DNA of 64,000 nucleotides from Hepsetus odoe (GCA_017165825.1 CM029367.1:28453394-28517393), one strand, 5' to 3'; positions 47,631 to 59,446 are shown, counted from the first letter of the stretch. The notes: generated by a model not told the origin, from the sequence alone. Numbers and translations are program-made.

Positions 47631-47861
47631 GTGAAAGTGACTGTTTGTCATTGTGAAACATGGCACAGCTCACAGTGAACCACAACAAAATGCAACCACT
47701 CTATTTAAAACACACACGTGCAGCAAGCGGCAGCTATGTCCGGAATCCCGGAAGCAGTGATGGGGACTGCACCTTGCTCAAGGGTACCTCAGGGCAACAT
47801 AACGGTCCACAACCTTTCGATCCTGAGGCTTAGTCCTTTACCACTCGGCCACCACTGTCCC
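47631..47861 (-). mobile_element. SINE-A copy
   Basis: gaaagtgactgtttgtcatt, gtgcagcaagcggcagctat, gcaccttgctcaagggtacc, and the head ggccaccactgtccc. Arranged tail to tail with the copy at 47470-47621. Confidence 0.83.
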
Positions 47862-48512
47862 GAAAATAACTGAGTGTGCAAGGCAGTCCACCTCTACCTG
47901 ATCATGGCATCTCCTCTGCCAGGCAAGCGTATGGGTTCAACACAGGAAGCATTTGGTTGTTTTGCACTGAACAGTGTGTTCATGATGACAAAACAGTGCC
48001 TATCACTTTTTCCAAGCTGATGTTAGTTCTCCCGTTTGACTAAGCATTCGCCATGCAGTGTCAACGTTAGATGTTTGCAAACATCTAAAAAGGTCTCGCT
48101 AGAGGACGTATGTCAAATCCTAAGCTCTGGCAAACAGAGCAAAGTCACAGTTCTGCTCCGGATGCAAAAGGTCAGTCGGACGTGTGTTATCAGTGATGTG
48201 AAGTCGGAAGCTGAGCGTGTGGACGCTTTTTGCTGCTGGAGGGAGGAAGGATTTGAGAAGGATGATGGTCACTGATATTGTCAAGCTGTGCCTTTAACAT
48301 TCTGGGCACTGGCTGGTGAGAGTCATGGGGATTAGACTCATCAGGACTCACAGCGTAGCAAACAGGCTTCAACTTCAACCTTCAACTTACCCCTCCAGAC
48401 CAGTATTTCATCTAAAACACAGATGAGGGGACTAAAGATTACACAAGAACAATTGTGCCCTTATGTTCTGATTTGGTGAAAATAACCAATAAATAATATA
48501 ATCAATACAGAT
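47862..48512. other. Intron, nothing recognised
   Basis: Unique sequence. The plus ORF at 48036-48275 has no recognised feature. Confidence 0.5.
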
Positions 48513-48747
48513 GAAAGTGAAAGTGACAACCCTTGTCATTGTGACACGCAGCACAACAAAACTCAACCTCTGAGTTTCACGCATACACACACGTGCAGCA
48601 GGGGGCAGCTATTGAACGCTCCCGGGGAGCAGTGATGGGGACAATACCTTGCTCAAGGGTACCTCAGGGCAACCTACTTGTGAGAGAATCAAACCCGCAG
48701 TCTTCCAATTCAGGGACAACTACCTAACCACTAGGCCACCACCGCCC
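48513..48747 (-). mobile_element. SINE-A copy, near full length
   Basis: gaaagtgaaagtgacaaccc, cacgtgcagcagggggcagc, aataccttgctcaagggtac, taaccactaggccaccaccg. cagat on both sides is a likely target duplication. Confidence 0.87.
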
Positions 48748-49059
48748 CAGATATGTGAAACCATCACATTTCCTGGTCTAATACAGTGAACTACTTGCTA
48801 GTCATTTTAACACAAACACACAGAATGCAAGTGTGTGTCCATCAAGCTTCATGTCTATTTCTTTGCATCCCACCTAATCATGTAAAAAATACATGCAGTG
48901 TTTTCACTGCTGGTTAAAAATATCAAACATATGTTCAGAAGTCTGGGCAGTAGCGCTGAAGCCACTACTGAGTTAAAAGTGAAGCCTTAAATCAATCAGA
49001 TTGAGTGAAAGTCATGCAACTGTGCATGCAAGAGATGATTACCAGCAACCTGTCCACAG
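48748..49059. other. Intron, nothing recognised
   Basis: Unique sequence. Confidence 0.5.
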
Positions 49060-49138
49060 TGTTTCCCCGCCTTGCACCCTGTGGGAGCTGGGCTAGACTC
49101 CAGCACCACCCCTGCCACACTAATCAGGACAAGCGGCT
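49060..49138 (+). repeat. Old repeat split by a SINE
   Basis: gctagactccagcaccaccc and caggacaagcggctcagaaa match the gacaagcgg end of the fish repeat. It continues as atgagtgagtgag after the SINE at 49145-49398. Confidence 0.7.
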
Positions 49139-49144
49139 CAGAAA

Positions 49145-49398
49145 GTGAAAGTGACAACCCCTGTCATTGCGAGGTCACAGCACTGCAAGCCATGAACCAC
49201 AACGAAATTGGACCTCTGCTTTTAACCCATGCACACAAACACTGTGCAGCAGTGGGCAGCTATTGAAAGCACCCGGGGAGCAGTGACAGGGATGGTACCT
49301 TGCTCAGAAGTACCTCAGGGCAACCTACTTGTGAGTGAATTGAACCCCCAATCTTCCGATGCAGGGCCAACTCCCTAACCACTAGGCCACCGCTGCCC
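49145..49398 (-). mobile_element. SINE-A copy, full length, with target-site duplication
   Basis: Complete from head gggcagcggtggcctagtgg (minus strand) to tail gtcactttcactttc. cagaaa occurs at 49139-49144 and 49399-49404, a 6-base target duplication inside an older repeat. Close to the copies at 29799 and 57706, so one of the younger insertions. Confidence 0.92.
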
Positions 49399-49404
49399 CA
49401 GAAA

Positions 49405-50820
49405 ATGAGTGAGTGAGAGAAGTGTACATAAGTTAGACGTGAATCATTTAATGAAGTTAGCCTAGTTGATTTTGCACCAAAAGCCCTTCTGTGATTTTTA
49501 TTCAATGTATTTTTATTCAATTATCATGTACACCACAACTGGACTGAGGTGTTGTGAACGTCTAACGGACAGACCCTGGTCTTTAATTCAAACAGTTGCC
49601 CCTTTAAAATTCTCCAAAAGCTCCTCTGAGCTGTTTTCATGTCAAACCTCTTCATAATCCCCAGTACAGATCGCACGCTGTTCAGCAACTAGCCACACGC
49701 AGCTTCAATTATAGGAGGCAAAACACTGTGCTGGAAATAGACTTAGACTCCTATTAGTTTCCCTCACTTTCACATTAACATCTCTGTTTGCTGAACAGCA
49801 AGAGTGAAATACGTGAGCCATGCTGGAACATGTGTGTGTTTATGTGTGTGACATCATGTGCGTGCCTGCTGTCACTATCTGCAGAGGCTTTTCAGATGGC
49901 GGTCATTAAACTCTTAAGCAGCTCTGGCACGTCCGCCTACATGTCAGCGCCTGTGACAAGGCCAGCTTATTACAGTTAGCCCAGTGTCAAAGCTCCCGCC
50001 CCACCCCTGTTCTAGCATTAGCATAAGCCCAGCTCTAGCAGCACAGCTGATCCACAGGGAGTGTGACAGCAGTCTCAGAGTGAGCAACACATCGCCCTCC
50101 TCATTTTACATGAACGAGTGGCCGGGAGGAGTGGAGCGCTTCAAACCTCCTCGGGAGTTGATCTAGGATCATTGTTTTGTGAAAAGGCTTGGCTGCACTA
50201 GTGAATTGTGCACCATGAGGTTGTTGGGTCATTCCTGGCTTTGTCCTACCTCCAGCACCATTTGAAAGTGAGAGTGAAAGTGAAAGAGAGCTCTTGAGCG
50301 AGGCCTTTAAACCCAAGTAACTCCAAGGATTGTTTCCCTGTTCTACAATCGTACACTGGCCTAAATAAGAGGATCTGATACATGACCTCGGTTGAATGAA
50401 AATACAGTGAGCTTCATAAACTTGGTCAAATCTGATCCAAGGTCAGTCCTCTCCAGCCCTGGTGTAGTCAAAAACATAAGTGTGCAATGGTAGGGCTTTA
50501 TTTTCATTTTTACAGCTCACTGTAAGTCATCCTGTGTCCACCTTGATGAAATACTGGATGTGGTTGAAGCCGGTGGAGAGAGAGGGATGCATTAAAGAAT
50601 CACTTATAGTGCTTGTTAAAAAACACATGCTGGGAAGTCTGGAAAACTGGGTCTATCTGTTCCTGAAAAATCACAGTCACGATCACAAGGGCTTCAGAGA
50701 AAGTGAAATCACAAACATGGCTATGCAATGATACTCCATGATTAGGACACAGCTGGGCTGGTACAGGAAAGTGTCCTGATGGGAATCCCACAACAAGCAT
50801 GATAAAGCAAAAGGGCAGTC
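49405..50820. other. Intron, nothing recognised
   Basis: No exon or clear repeat. Short gtgaaagtgaaag at 50272 recalls the SINE tail but is isolated. Confidence 0.5.
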
Positions 50821-51069
50821 TAAAGTGAAAGTGTAGTGAAAGTGACTACCGCGTGAAACAGTACGGCACCCAGTGAACCACAACAAAATGCAACCTCAAC
50901 ATTGTGCAGCAGAGGGCAGCCAGATCCAGTCCCCGGGGAGCAGTGATGGGGTCTGTACCTTGCTGTACCTTGCTCTAAGATATCTCAGGGCAACCAACTG
51001 GTCTGGGATTCGAACCCATGATTTTCCGATCGTGGGGTGTAGTCCCTAACCTCAAGGCAGCCGCTGTAC
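50821..51069 (-). mobile_element. SINE-A copy with small internal duplication
   Basis: The body is as usual, but gtaccttgctgtaccttgct shows a duplicated ctgtaccttg block. The head is diverged (caaggcagccgctgtac). Confidence 0.83.
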
Positions 51070-51132
51070 TTGTTCTCTGTGTGCTAAGGTGTGTTAAACA
51101 GCTTTACAACCATAAAGGGTAAAGCATACAGA

Positions 51133-51362
51133 TCAGCGGTGGCCTAGCGGTTAGGGAGTTGCCCTGGCTTGGAAGATTGTGGGTTCGATTCCCTCACCAG
51201 TAGGTTGCCCGGAGGTACCCTTGAGCAAGGTACCGTCCCCGTCACTGCTACCCGGGAGCTTTTAATAGCTGCCCCCTGCTGCATGTTTGTGTATGGGTGA
51301 GGTTGAGTTTCGGTGTGTCGGGCTGCGTTTCACAATGACAAGGATAGTTACTTTCACTTCAC
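51133..51362 (+). mobile_element. SINE-A copy, full length
   Basis: cagcggtggcctagcggtta, gggttcgattccctcaccag, gcaaggtaccgtccccgtca, ctgccccctgctgcatgttt and final actttcacttcac. Head to head with the copy at 50821-51069. Confidence 0.9.
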
Positions 51363-52536
51363 TTTAAAGTGGGAGACAAATTTAACAAGTAAAGAGATCA
51401 ACACTGACAGATGAAGCTGGAGACACCGTGTCCAAACCCAACAATAAGAGCAAAAGCACTGCCGATAATAATAATTTCTCTTCTTTAATGCACAGTGCGT
51501 GTGAATGTAGGCTGGGGATTTTTCGGTAAAAAAAAAATCCCTAATTTGTATCACCCGTGTAAGCCAATTTACTTTTCCATTCAGTCTTATTTCCGTTAGT
51601 TTCCACAGACCATGGCCTTTCCATCGAGGCCAAGAGGTTTTCACAGAGTATAAAATATTAAATAAACACACAGGGAAGGGCTGAAAAATTGTAAAGGGCA
51701 AAAAGGGTACTTTGGATATTTTATGTAGCCTTTGTTTTTCCCCCTCTTCAAAAGCATCCTAACAGTGTACAGATGAATGTTTAATGTCTGCCGTGGTAAA
51801 TGGCTCCCAAACATGATAAGGGGCTCTACAGACAACCAAATTGGCAGAACTGCTTGAGAAATAGCTGCTTTACCTTAAGGGACCCCGGCTGTATAAGACT
51901 TAATAAAGTAATGTGCCTTTTGGAGTGGATTAAGAAGAGTTTTACCTTCTCTGCTGCAGCGTCTGGGCATTTCTACTTTAGCTTTAGCTAACTGCTCAAA
52001 TAAATAATAGCATAGTGTATTATGCAACAAATTGCACTAATATTTCATTTACATTCAGTATTGACAGGTTGGAACATACTATTCTGCACTTTTTCTGCTT
52101 GTTCTGACATCATGAGACTGCATCTTTCTTTTTCTGCCCAAACAATGGAGATTTGGTGTGGTGTAATGCAGGAAAAAGAAGGTTTTGCTTATGTTCCGTC
52201 ACTAAAGGTACAAACCCCAGTGTCCACATTCATACTCGTTTTATCTTAAAGGAAAGTATGAAGCAAAAACTCCACAGTAATCTGCCTGAACGAGTCTATA
52301 GTGAGTGGCACCACAGTTTATATAATAGTGGGTTTAGTGGGACATGGTGAATCACAAAGACCAAGTCTCTGAATGTAGCACTAATGAGATGTTAGGTTAA
52401 CATCAAATCGCTGCATTATTTTACTTTCACTGCGGTAACACCTGTTGTTTCTGTTCTATGGGCTAAAAAGTGATATAGATATAATTATATATCTTATATA
52501 ACTATAAAAACACTCCTATATTTGTGTGTGTATATA
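51363..52536. other. Intron, nothing recognised
   Basis: Unique AT-rich sequence. Confidence 0.5.
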
Positions 52537-53300
52537 CAGCACTGTGCAAAAGTTTTAGGCAGGTGTGAAAAAATGCTGTAAGCAAAGAACACTTTCAGAA
52601 ATATCCATCCATCCATCCGCCGCTTGTCCCAAACGGGGTCGCGCTGGTGTCCAACCCAGCGCACACAGGGCGAGGACGGGGGACACACCCTGGACAGGTC
52701 GCCAGCCCATCGCAGGGAGGAGCGGGACGGGGACGGCACCTTGCTCAAGGGTGCCTCAGGGCAACCCATTGGGAAGGGGTTCGAACCCCCGATCCTCTGA
52801 TCATGTGGCCAACGCCCTAACCACTAGGCCACCGCTGCCCCTATGAAATAGAAATAATGATTGTTTATTTTTATCAATTTACAAAATGCAAAGTGAGCGA
52901 ACAAAAGAAAAATCTAAATCAAATCAATATTTGATGTTACTACCTTTTGCCTTCAAACCAGCATCAGTTCTTCTAGGTACACTTGCACAAAATCAGGGAT
53001 TTTGTAGGATTATAGTCGGTGTCTGATCAACCAGTTTTACCAAGCAGGTGCTGATGATCATCAGTGTCACACAGAGGAGAAACACAGTCATGTTTGGAAC
53101 AACCGACCAGCCGAGTTCCTTCAAAAACTGTGTGCAAGTTTACCTAGAAGAACTGATGCTGTTTCAAAGGCAAAGGGTGGCCACACCAAATATTGATTGA
53201 TTTAGATTCTCTTTTGTTCATTCACTGCATTTTGTTGATTGATGAAAATAAATGATGAACACTTCCATTTCTGAAAGCATTCTTTGTTTACAGTATTTTT
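52537..53300. mobile_element. Non-autonomous DNA transposon with long inverted repeats, containing a SINE
   Basis: The left arm 52537-52991 (less the inserted SINE) begins cactgtgcaaaagttttagg and includes atcaatatttgatgttacta and ttcttctaggtacacttgca. The right arm 53129-53300 holds the inverted forms tgcaagtttacctagaagaa and ccaaatattgattgattt, to ttgtttacagtattttt. About 140 bases of unique centre lie between them. The outer right terminus seems lost into AT repeat. The gtgcaaaagttttaggca end is frequent in fish (recalled). No transposase frame. Confidence 0.8.
52604..52844 (-). mobile_element. Chimeric SINE, full length (tRNA head, SINE-A body start, gacaagcgg tail)
   Basis: On the minus strand it starts aggggcagcggtggcctagt, with the B box gggttcgaacccc and gcaaggtgccgtccccgtcc, then switches to gatgggctggcgacctgtcc, ctcgccctgtgtgcgctggg and ccgtttgggacaagcggcgg, and ends in ATGG units. 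gaaata at 52598-52603 and 52845-52850 is the target duplication. Partial relatives are at 1408, 38519 and 45542. Confidence 0.88.
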
Positions 53301-54845
53301 ACATATATATTTCATATATATATATATGCCACATTTTTAGAATCAAACAGCTGATCTAGGATCAGATCTAAATAAAATTTACGTGCCTTTCACTTTAGGA
53401 TGTGGACTGAGGTACTGGAGTAAAGTTACCATTTCAGAAGATACAAAATTGGAAAAGAAAAAAAAAAAACAAACAAAAAAACCGGACGGTTGTAATCTTG
53501 TCCTGATAGTGAGCCAGGAGTGTAAGTCATCTTGGAGAAGTGCGATCACACCTGCACAACATGGCTTAATGAGAAAAAAAGCCTATTTCTTCAGACACAG
53601 AGGGGAACGAAAGGTCTGCCTGCCCAGGGTCAAAGGTCACAGCACACTCACCAGGTCATGGGATGAAACAGAAACAAGCCCGTGTGTCGCTGTGCGGTGT
53701 GATGAGCGGCACAATGCCGGTAGACTACATTCCCCATGAGCCTCCCGTTCGTTTCTTGAAAGGAAAGCAGCCGGGGTTCATTTGAGAAGCTGAATAAGCG
53801 GCTCACCTGTGGAGACGAAGGGGAAGCCCCGGGGATGTGTGTGTTGGTGTGTGCAGGTGGCAAAACAGAACCACAAAGGAAAGTTGCACAAAACAGTGGC
53901 GGAAACAAAACAGTAGAGAAAAAGATGCATTTTGGGCACAATATTAGAGCGCACGGTTTGAGGCGCATGGCTTTGAGATTCCTATTTTGTTGATCTTTGT
54001 GGGATTTGGGAAATACATTGATTTTGTAGCCTTTTTTCTCCAAATGTAATTTGGAGTAAGAGTCTTTTATAAACCCGATACTTAAAGCGCTCAAATGCAG
54101 AACGCTGATCCACTCTTGACGTGACTGTAGCCACTTCCCTGGCCTTGATCTTGCTCCACTCCTGTTAAACATAATTGCAAACCACGTCAGCAGGCAGACT
54201 GTTTTTCAAGTCATAAGTGGATTTTAACCTCTCATCATTACTAGATCACTCTGTGCCGTCAGAGCAGCCACTATCCCATTTCGGAGTTATACAGTACAAA
54301 GCCACCCTCACGTCGATTTACTGTTTTTTTGCTCCTTTCTTCTCAGCTACCGCGTCTCTGCTATACGTTTGGTCTCACGTTCTACTTTGTTTTTAATGTT
54401 ATTCTTTGTTTCATGTTGGCCAATCAAAGGTCCATGGAGGAATGTCATTTCGTTTCATTTTTTAATCGTACATTCAAGAACCTTTGGCTCTTGGCCCTTG
54501 ACCAACATAAGGCCCAACCCATCATAAAAACCTGGAGACACAAATAACTGCAAATAAGCCTGCGAGAAAATACATCATCTGCATCTTTTAGTGAAACTGA
54601 TCAACGGTGAAAAAGCCATAACGGGATGACCAACATCATTTGAGATGAGTGGTGAAGTTTAATAATCCCACAAGAGAATCTTTGCAGGCTTTCGTTTCAG
54701 ACTTAATTGAAAAATCAGTGCAAATGTGACTCGGTGAAGGCGAGGCACTGAAAAGAAAAACAAACCTTTTCATTGCACACAGTGCACAAAAACGACAATT
54801 AAGCATGCAGTTTAAATTAGACCGACAAAGAAAGCTTCCTTTATT
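53301..54845. other. Intron, mostly unique
   Basis: Short TA runs near 53303-53328 and an A-run at 53458-53470. A 174-residue minus ORF at 53648-54172 has no recognisable feature or splice support. Confidence 0.45.
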
Positions 54846-54849
54846 GTTA

Positions 54850-54893
54850 GTGTGTGTGTGTGTGTGTGTGCGTGTGTGTGTGTGAGTGAGTGA
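54850..54893. repeat. GT microsatellite, interrupted
   Basis: GT units with a CGTG interruption and a GAGT end. Confidence 0.85.
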
Positions 54894-55362
54894 ATGTGCC
54901 ATTGCCTCAGTATAGCCCCAGTCCCCTTTCCTGTGTGGACATGCTGTGCTGTTCTGGCACATTCTCCTCCCCTGAAGACAAATTATTCACGTGGCCTAAT
55001 GAATTCAGTATGGCAGCAAAATTTGGCTCAAGATGTGAGTTAGGATTTGGTGAGTAATTATTTTTCATAACTACGTGCGTGTGTGTGCTTTTATGTGTGT
55101 GGCGGCCCAGAGGCGGTGAGGAGCCGGAGGATAGCGGGGGGTAGATTAGGCACAAACAAACAGGAGGGACGTGAGAAGGGAGGTGACAATGGTGGGAAAA
55201 TAGAGGGAGGGAAAAAAAGGATCCAAGATTGAGCACAAAGAAGGAAGTAAATAAACTAATAAATAAAGGCCACACAGCAATGAACACTATTTTTATTTGT
55301 GTATAATCGTTTATTTCTTTCTTTATTTTTGGTTAGGACTGTTAATAATACACTGTTACTGT
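54894..55362. other. Intron, nothing recognised
   Basis: Unique, purine-rich near 55160-55250. Confidence 0.5.
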
Positions 55363-55363
55363 T

Positions 55364-55365
55364 AA

Positions 55366-55412
<47 letters not shown>
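55364..55412. repeat. ATT microsatellite
   Basis: About 16 ATT units. Confidence 0.9.
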
Positions 55413-55413
<1 letters not shown>

Positions 55414-55659
55414 ATTTATTATTTATTATTACATGTATATTTATATTCATATTTTTGCTATATTTATATTTTGCTACTTGTTATTTATATGTATAATTCA
55501 TTCATAACTTATTACCGTGTATATTGTAGATATGTATATGTATATAAATATAGATAGATAATTTATTATTTATTTATAGCTCCTCTTTTTCTCTCCTGTA
55601 CTTGTTCCTGTTCTCTCTCTATATCTTTATATATTTTTTCTTCTCTTTCTAAACAACGG

Positions 55660-55842
<183 letters not shown>

Positions 55843-56044
55843 GGTATAAGATGGGTCTTTCAAACTGCTCATCACTCGAGTCGATAAAACAACAGAGGCT
55901 TATAAACATCGCGGACACAGAAGAACAAAAACAGCAGCTTTAATTCGAATGTATTAAGAAGAAAGTTCAGAAATTGGTGATAAATTTGAATTGTTTTTGG
56001 ATTTTGTAGAAAGAAAATGAAATGTAATATGACTACAAATCACC

Positions 56045-56046
<2 letters not shown>
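55843..56046. other. Intron, nothing recognised
   Basis: Unique sequence. Confidence 0.5.
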
Positions 56047-56131
<85 letters not shown>

Positions 56132-56135
56132 CACA
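56047..56135. repeat. Compound CA microsatellite
   Basis: Two CA arrays split by ctacac near 56087. Confidence 0.9.
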
Positions 56136-56498
56136 GCCTGCCGTGTGTATTCAGGCAGGGTTTAGCCTGTGTTGTTAATGATGCTGCGGAAGCACGCCAG
56201 GCTTATGCAAAAACGCTCAGGAAGTAACATGTGCAAGTAACAGATAAAAACAGCCAAAAGAAATAACTTCTTCAGCTGTGTGTTCAGTCCTCTCTCCCGC
56301 TCGCTTGTCTGCAGTGTGTCTGAAACTGATTATGCGAGTTTACATTAAAAGCTTTTGGTTTGTACGGTACTGTTTCGACTGATGTGGAAATGAGAGGATG
56401 TTTTATTATTTATGAATTAATGTGCATTCAGCTGTCGATTTCAAATGAAACAACGGGTGACTGCAGAGAAAATAAAAATAAAGAGACATAATTCAATA

Positions 56499-56500
<2 letters not shown>
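56136..56500. other. Intron, nothing recognised
   Basis: Unique sequence. Confidence 0.5.
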
Positions 56501-56501
<1 letters not shown>

Positions 56502-56538
<37 letters not shown>

Positions 56539-56860
56539 AGGTGGGAGAAGCAAAGAAAATGAGTGAGATCTGAAATGAAAATCTAAAAGAAAGAAAGAGG
56601 GGAGAGAGATTTAAAGAGTGATGGGGAGAGAAAGAGAGAAAAACAAAGGGAGAAAGAAGTGAGAAAAATAGAGATAGAGATATAGAAGCAGAAAAAGAAA
56701 AAGAGGGAGAAACAAAGAAAGAGATTGCACGAGAGGGGAAGAATGAAAAGGAGAAAGAGAAAATTTACAATGGCAGACAGAGCAGCGTCGAGAGAGTGAG
56801 TGCTATGTGAAAAAGAGTGAGCAGACTCTCTCTATCTCACACACACACACACACACACCT
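56502..56860. repeat. GA microsatellite and purine-rich tract, short CA run
   Basis: GA at 56504-56536, loose purine-rich sequence to about 56770, CA at 56839-56858. Confidence 0.82.
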
Positions 56861-57698
56861 ATATTGGAGAAAAAACATGTTAGAGCTGTAAAAGAGAAAG
56901 GTATCTGTGCACACTTACACACCCCTGTGGTGAAAGTGGGAGACTGATTTAAACCCAGCTTGAGGAGTTCATATAAAGCTGCTATAATTAATCTTTAGTG
57001 GGTTTTTATTAGCCTGCTTAAAAACGCCACACATTTGTAATACTGCTCTCTTGGGATTGGACCAAAAAAAGACCATATCTAACCACACAACACGCTGACA
57101 CACACTGGGATTTCAGTACAGCTCTCAGAAGGTGTTGTCCATGTGCAATGAGCATGACAAAGCTGTGCAAAGTCTGAGAAAACAGGTTAACACCATGGTC
57201 GTGTTACCCCGAAGCTCATAAGACTACATGATACATGCTTGAGCCTTTCATGGGGACTGACAGACATGCATAAAGGCCCATTCCAAGATGCATCAGTTGT
57301 CATTTAGAGTCAGTCAGTTTGTCCATTCTGATGTCCTTCGGGATTATGACCACTGCTGCTTGCTGGAAAAAGCCTTTATTTAGGCTTATATTGGTTTATG
57401 CCAGTTTTATGAACGTTGCCCCCCAGGAAATTCAAAACGGGACATTCAGTGTGTTTTTGTCAGTTTAAACACTATATTATCCCAAACGCAAATAAATGAA
57501 CAAACTATAATTTCGAACACGATAAATTAAAGTATGAATATGATTTTACTTCTCCAGCCTTATGCTAGTGTCCAGTTCCACCAGCAGCACCAGCAGAGTG
57601 ACTGGATGAACCAGGTACTGGATGGTTACCGCAAGTTTCGGGTTCACTTCAGGATGTGCAAGTCTATCTTCATAAGCTTTTCATGACAACTGACTACA
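56861..57698. other. Intron, nothing recognised
   Basis: Unique sequence. Confidence 0.5.
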
Positions 57699-57705
57699 CA
57701 CATAA

Positions 57706-57969
57706 AAGTGAAAAAAAGTGAAAGTGACAACCCTTGTCATTGCGAGGTCACAGCACAGCACACAGTGAACCACAACGAAAATGGACCTCTGCATTTAACC
57801 CATGCACACAAACACCGTGCAGCAGTGGGCAGCTATTGAAAGCGCCCGGGGAGCAGTGACAGGAACGGTACCTTGCTCAAGGGTACCTCAGGGCAACCTA
57901 CTGATCGGGAATCAAACCCAAAATCTTCTGATGCAATGGTAACTCCCTAACCACTAGGCCACCGCTGCC
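57706..57969 (-). mobile_element. SINE-A copy, full length, with target-site duplication
   Basis: Complete head (gggcagcggtggcctagtgg), body and tail. cacataa at 57699-57705 and 57970-57976 is a 7-base target duplication. The tail has extra gtgaaa-type units. One of the least diverged copies. Confidence 0.92.
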
Positions 57970-57976
57970 CACATAA

Positions 57977-58867
57977 GGACTATTCCTTCAGAATGTGTCC
58001 ATCTCAATGTCTTTTGATGTCAAGGTAGTGACAACTGGTGTATGCAGGTTTTACAAAGGCCTATAGTGGTTTTTCAGTTGGGATTAAGGGCTTATGTTGG
58101 TCTCTATGTAGGCTCATTCTCTTATCCTAACCAGGGGGCTGCTGGAGCCTATCCCAATGCTTTTAGTTCATTTTAGATGCTTTGGACTCCAAAGAAAAAC
58201 ACAAAATGTCAAGAACTGAACCTCTTCTTCTTCTTCTTATTCTTCTTCTCTGGCCAACAGTAGCCCAATTTCCACCCACACTCTGCTAGCAAACTTTCAG
58301 CGAATACATTGGCATCTTCTAACACTTTATGCTCATCTTCATTGGTATAAAGAGCAGTTCTAAGCTAAATAATGATTTTATTGTTTCCTGTAGGGAATTC
58401 ACACTTATTTTCATTTAGAAAACCAGAAGAACAAGTGCTTTCGCTGTGGATGTTCAAACGTTTGCATTCAACCGTATCTATCCCCACATTTCTGACAGCT
58501 ATATGCATCTTTGCTTCTGAAATAACAGGCCTTCATACATTTTAGATGAAATCAAAAGCTCTTGCATCAACCAAGAGCTCCCTGCAGGTTTGACTACTAG
58601 TCTTAAAACACTCAGTATCTACTGAAAACACATTTCTATGAGAATTCTGGGAAATTTGCTGTGTCAGAAAGTACCGTCACTTACAGAATGGTTTCCTTTC
58701 CCTGACTTGAATGACTCAGCAACAGCCAAACACTCCCTTTCCCTATGGACGGCTTTCTACAGACTCTTTCTTTCCTCGCAGTCAGACAAAATGCCCATCA
58801 ATCAGCACTGATGGGGGGAAAATTCACACTCATTACACTCCGTGTGTTTACTTAGGGGTGAAATCAG
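57977..58867. other. Intron, mostly unique
   Basis: 58105-58170 (cttatcctaaccaggggg, agcctatcccaatgc) is a piece of the common fish repeat. A CTT run lies at 58225-58250. Confidence 0.5.
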
Positions 58868-59023
58868 TCAGCAGAGCCTTGCAGATTGTGTTGAACTGCT
58901 TGCTCGGCTGACGACTTCAGCAATTTTCAACTCGATCTTGTTCCGCTGCATCTGTGGCGCACGGTTGATGACCATCATCACTTCAATACCTTCTTCTGTC
59001 CTCAGTAAAGAACTGAAAGGCAT
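58868..59023 (-). other. Unexplained 51-codon coding-like ORF
   Basis: Minus strand, ATG at 59023-59021, TGA at 58870-58868. Segments include LRTEEGIEVMMVINRAPQ and QRNKIELKIAEVVSRASS. A cag acceptor-like site (ctttactgaggacag) sits inside, near the start. No clear donor. I recognise no family and it does not match INPP4B as I recall it. It may be chance, a pseudogene piece or an unknown exon. Confidence 0.25.
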
Positions 59024-59290
59024 TACTTAATTTAACCAATGCATGACATGGGATATATCAAATTAAAGTATCTATATGTTAATATACATTCTCAATACAT
59101 TTAAATTACAATACCTGAATGTGTTTTAGGCATTCAAAGCCTAAAAATATCAAATGGTGCAACCGTAAAACCATTTTTCTGGTCTAAAAATATTATTATT
59201 CAATTATGTGTGGTAGCACTAAATGACTTTTTATCACCTATTTTTGCCCTATAGTGTCACAATTTGTCTTGTTCAGTCTTAAGCTTCAGT
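59024..59290. other. Intron, nothing recognised
   Basis: AT-rich unique sequence. Confidence 0.5.
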
Positions 59291-59446
59291 TATGATGATT
59301 TGTCATTACAAAGACACTATAGCACACTGTGCAGCAGTGTGCAGTCATATCTAGCATCCCATGGGCCAGTATTGGGAACGGTACCTTGCTCAAAGGTACC
59401 TCAGGGCAAATCTGCCTAGTTCCTAACCACTAGGCCTCTGCTGCTC
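59291..59446 (-). mobile_element. SINE-A copy, diverged
   Basis: gatttgtcatta tail remnant, ctgtgcagcagtgtgcagtc, aacggtaccttgctcaaagg, ctaaccactaggcctctgct. The tail centre and B box are deleted. Confidence 0.78.

Noticed and set aside
53648..54172. 174-residue minus ORF
   Set aside because: No recognised motif, no splice-supported boundaries and no SINE/LINE match. Length alone is not enough in 64 kb of six frames.
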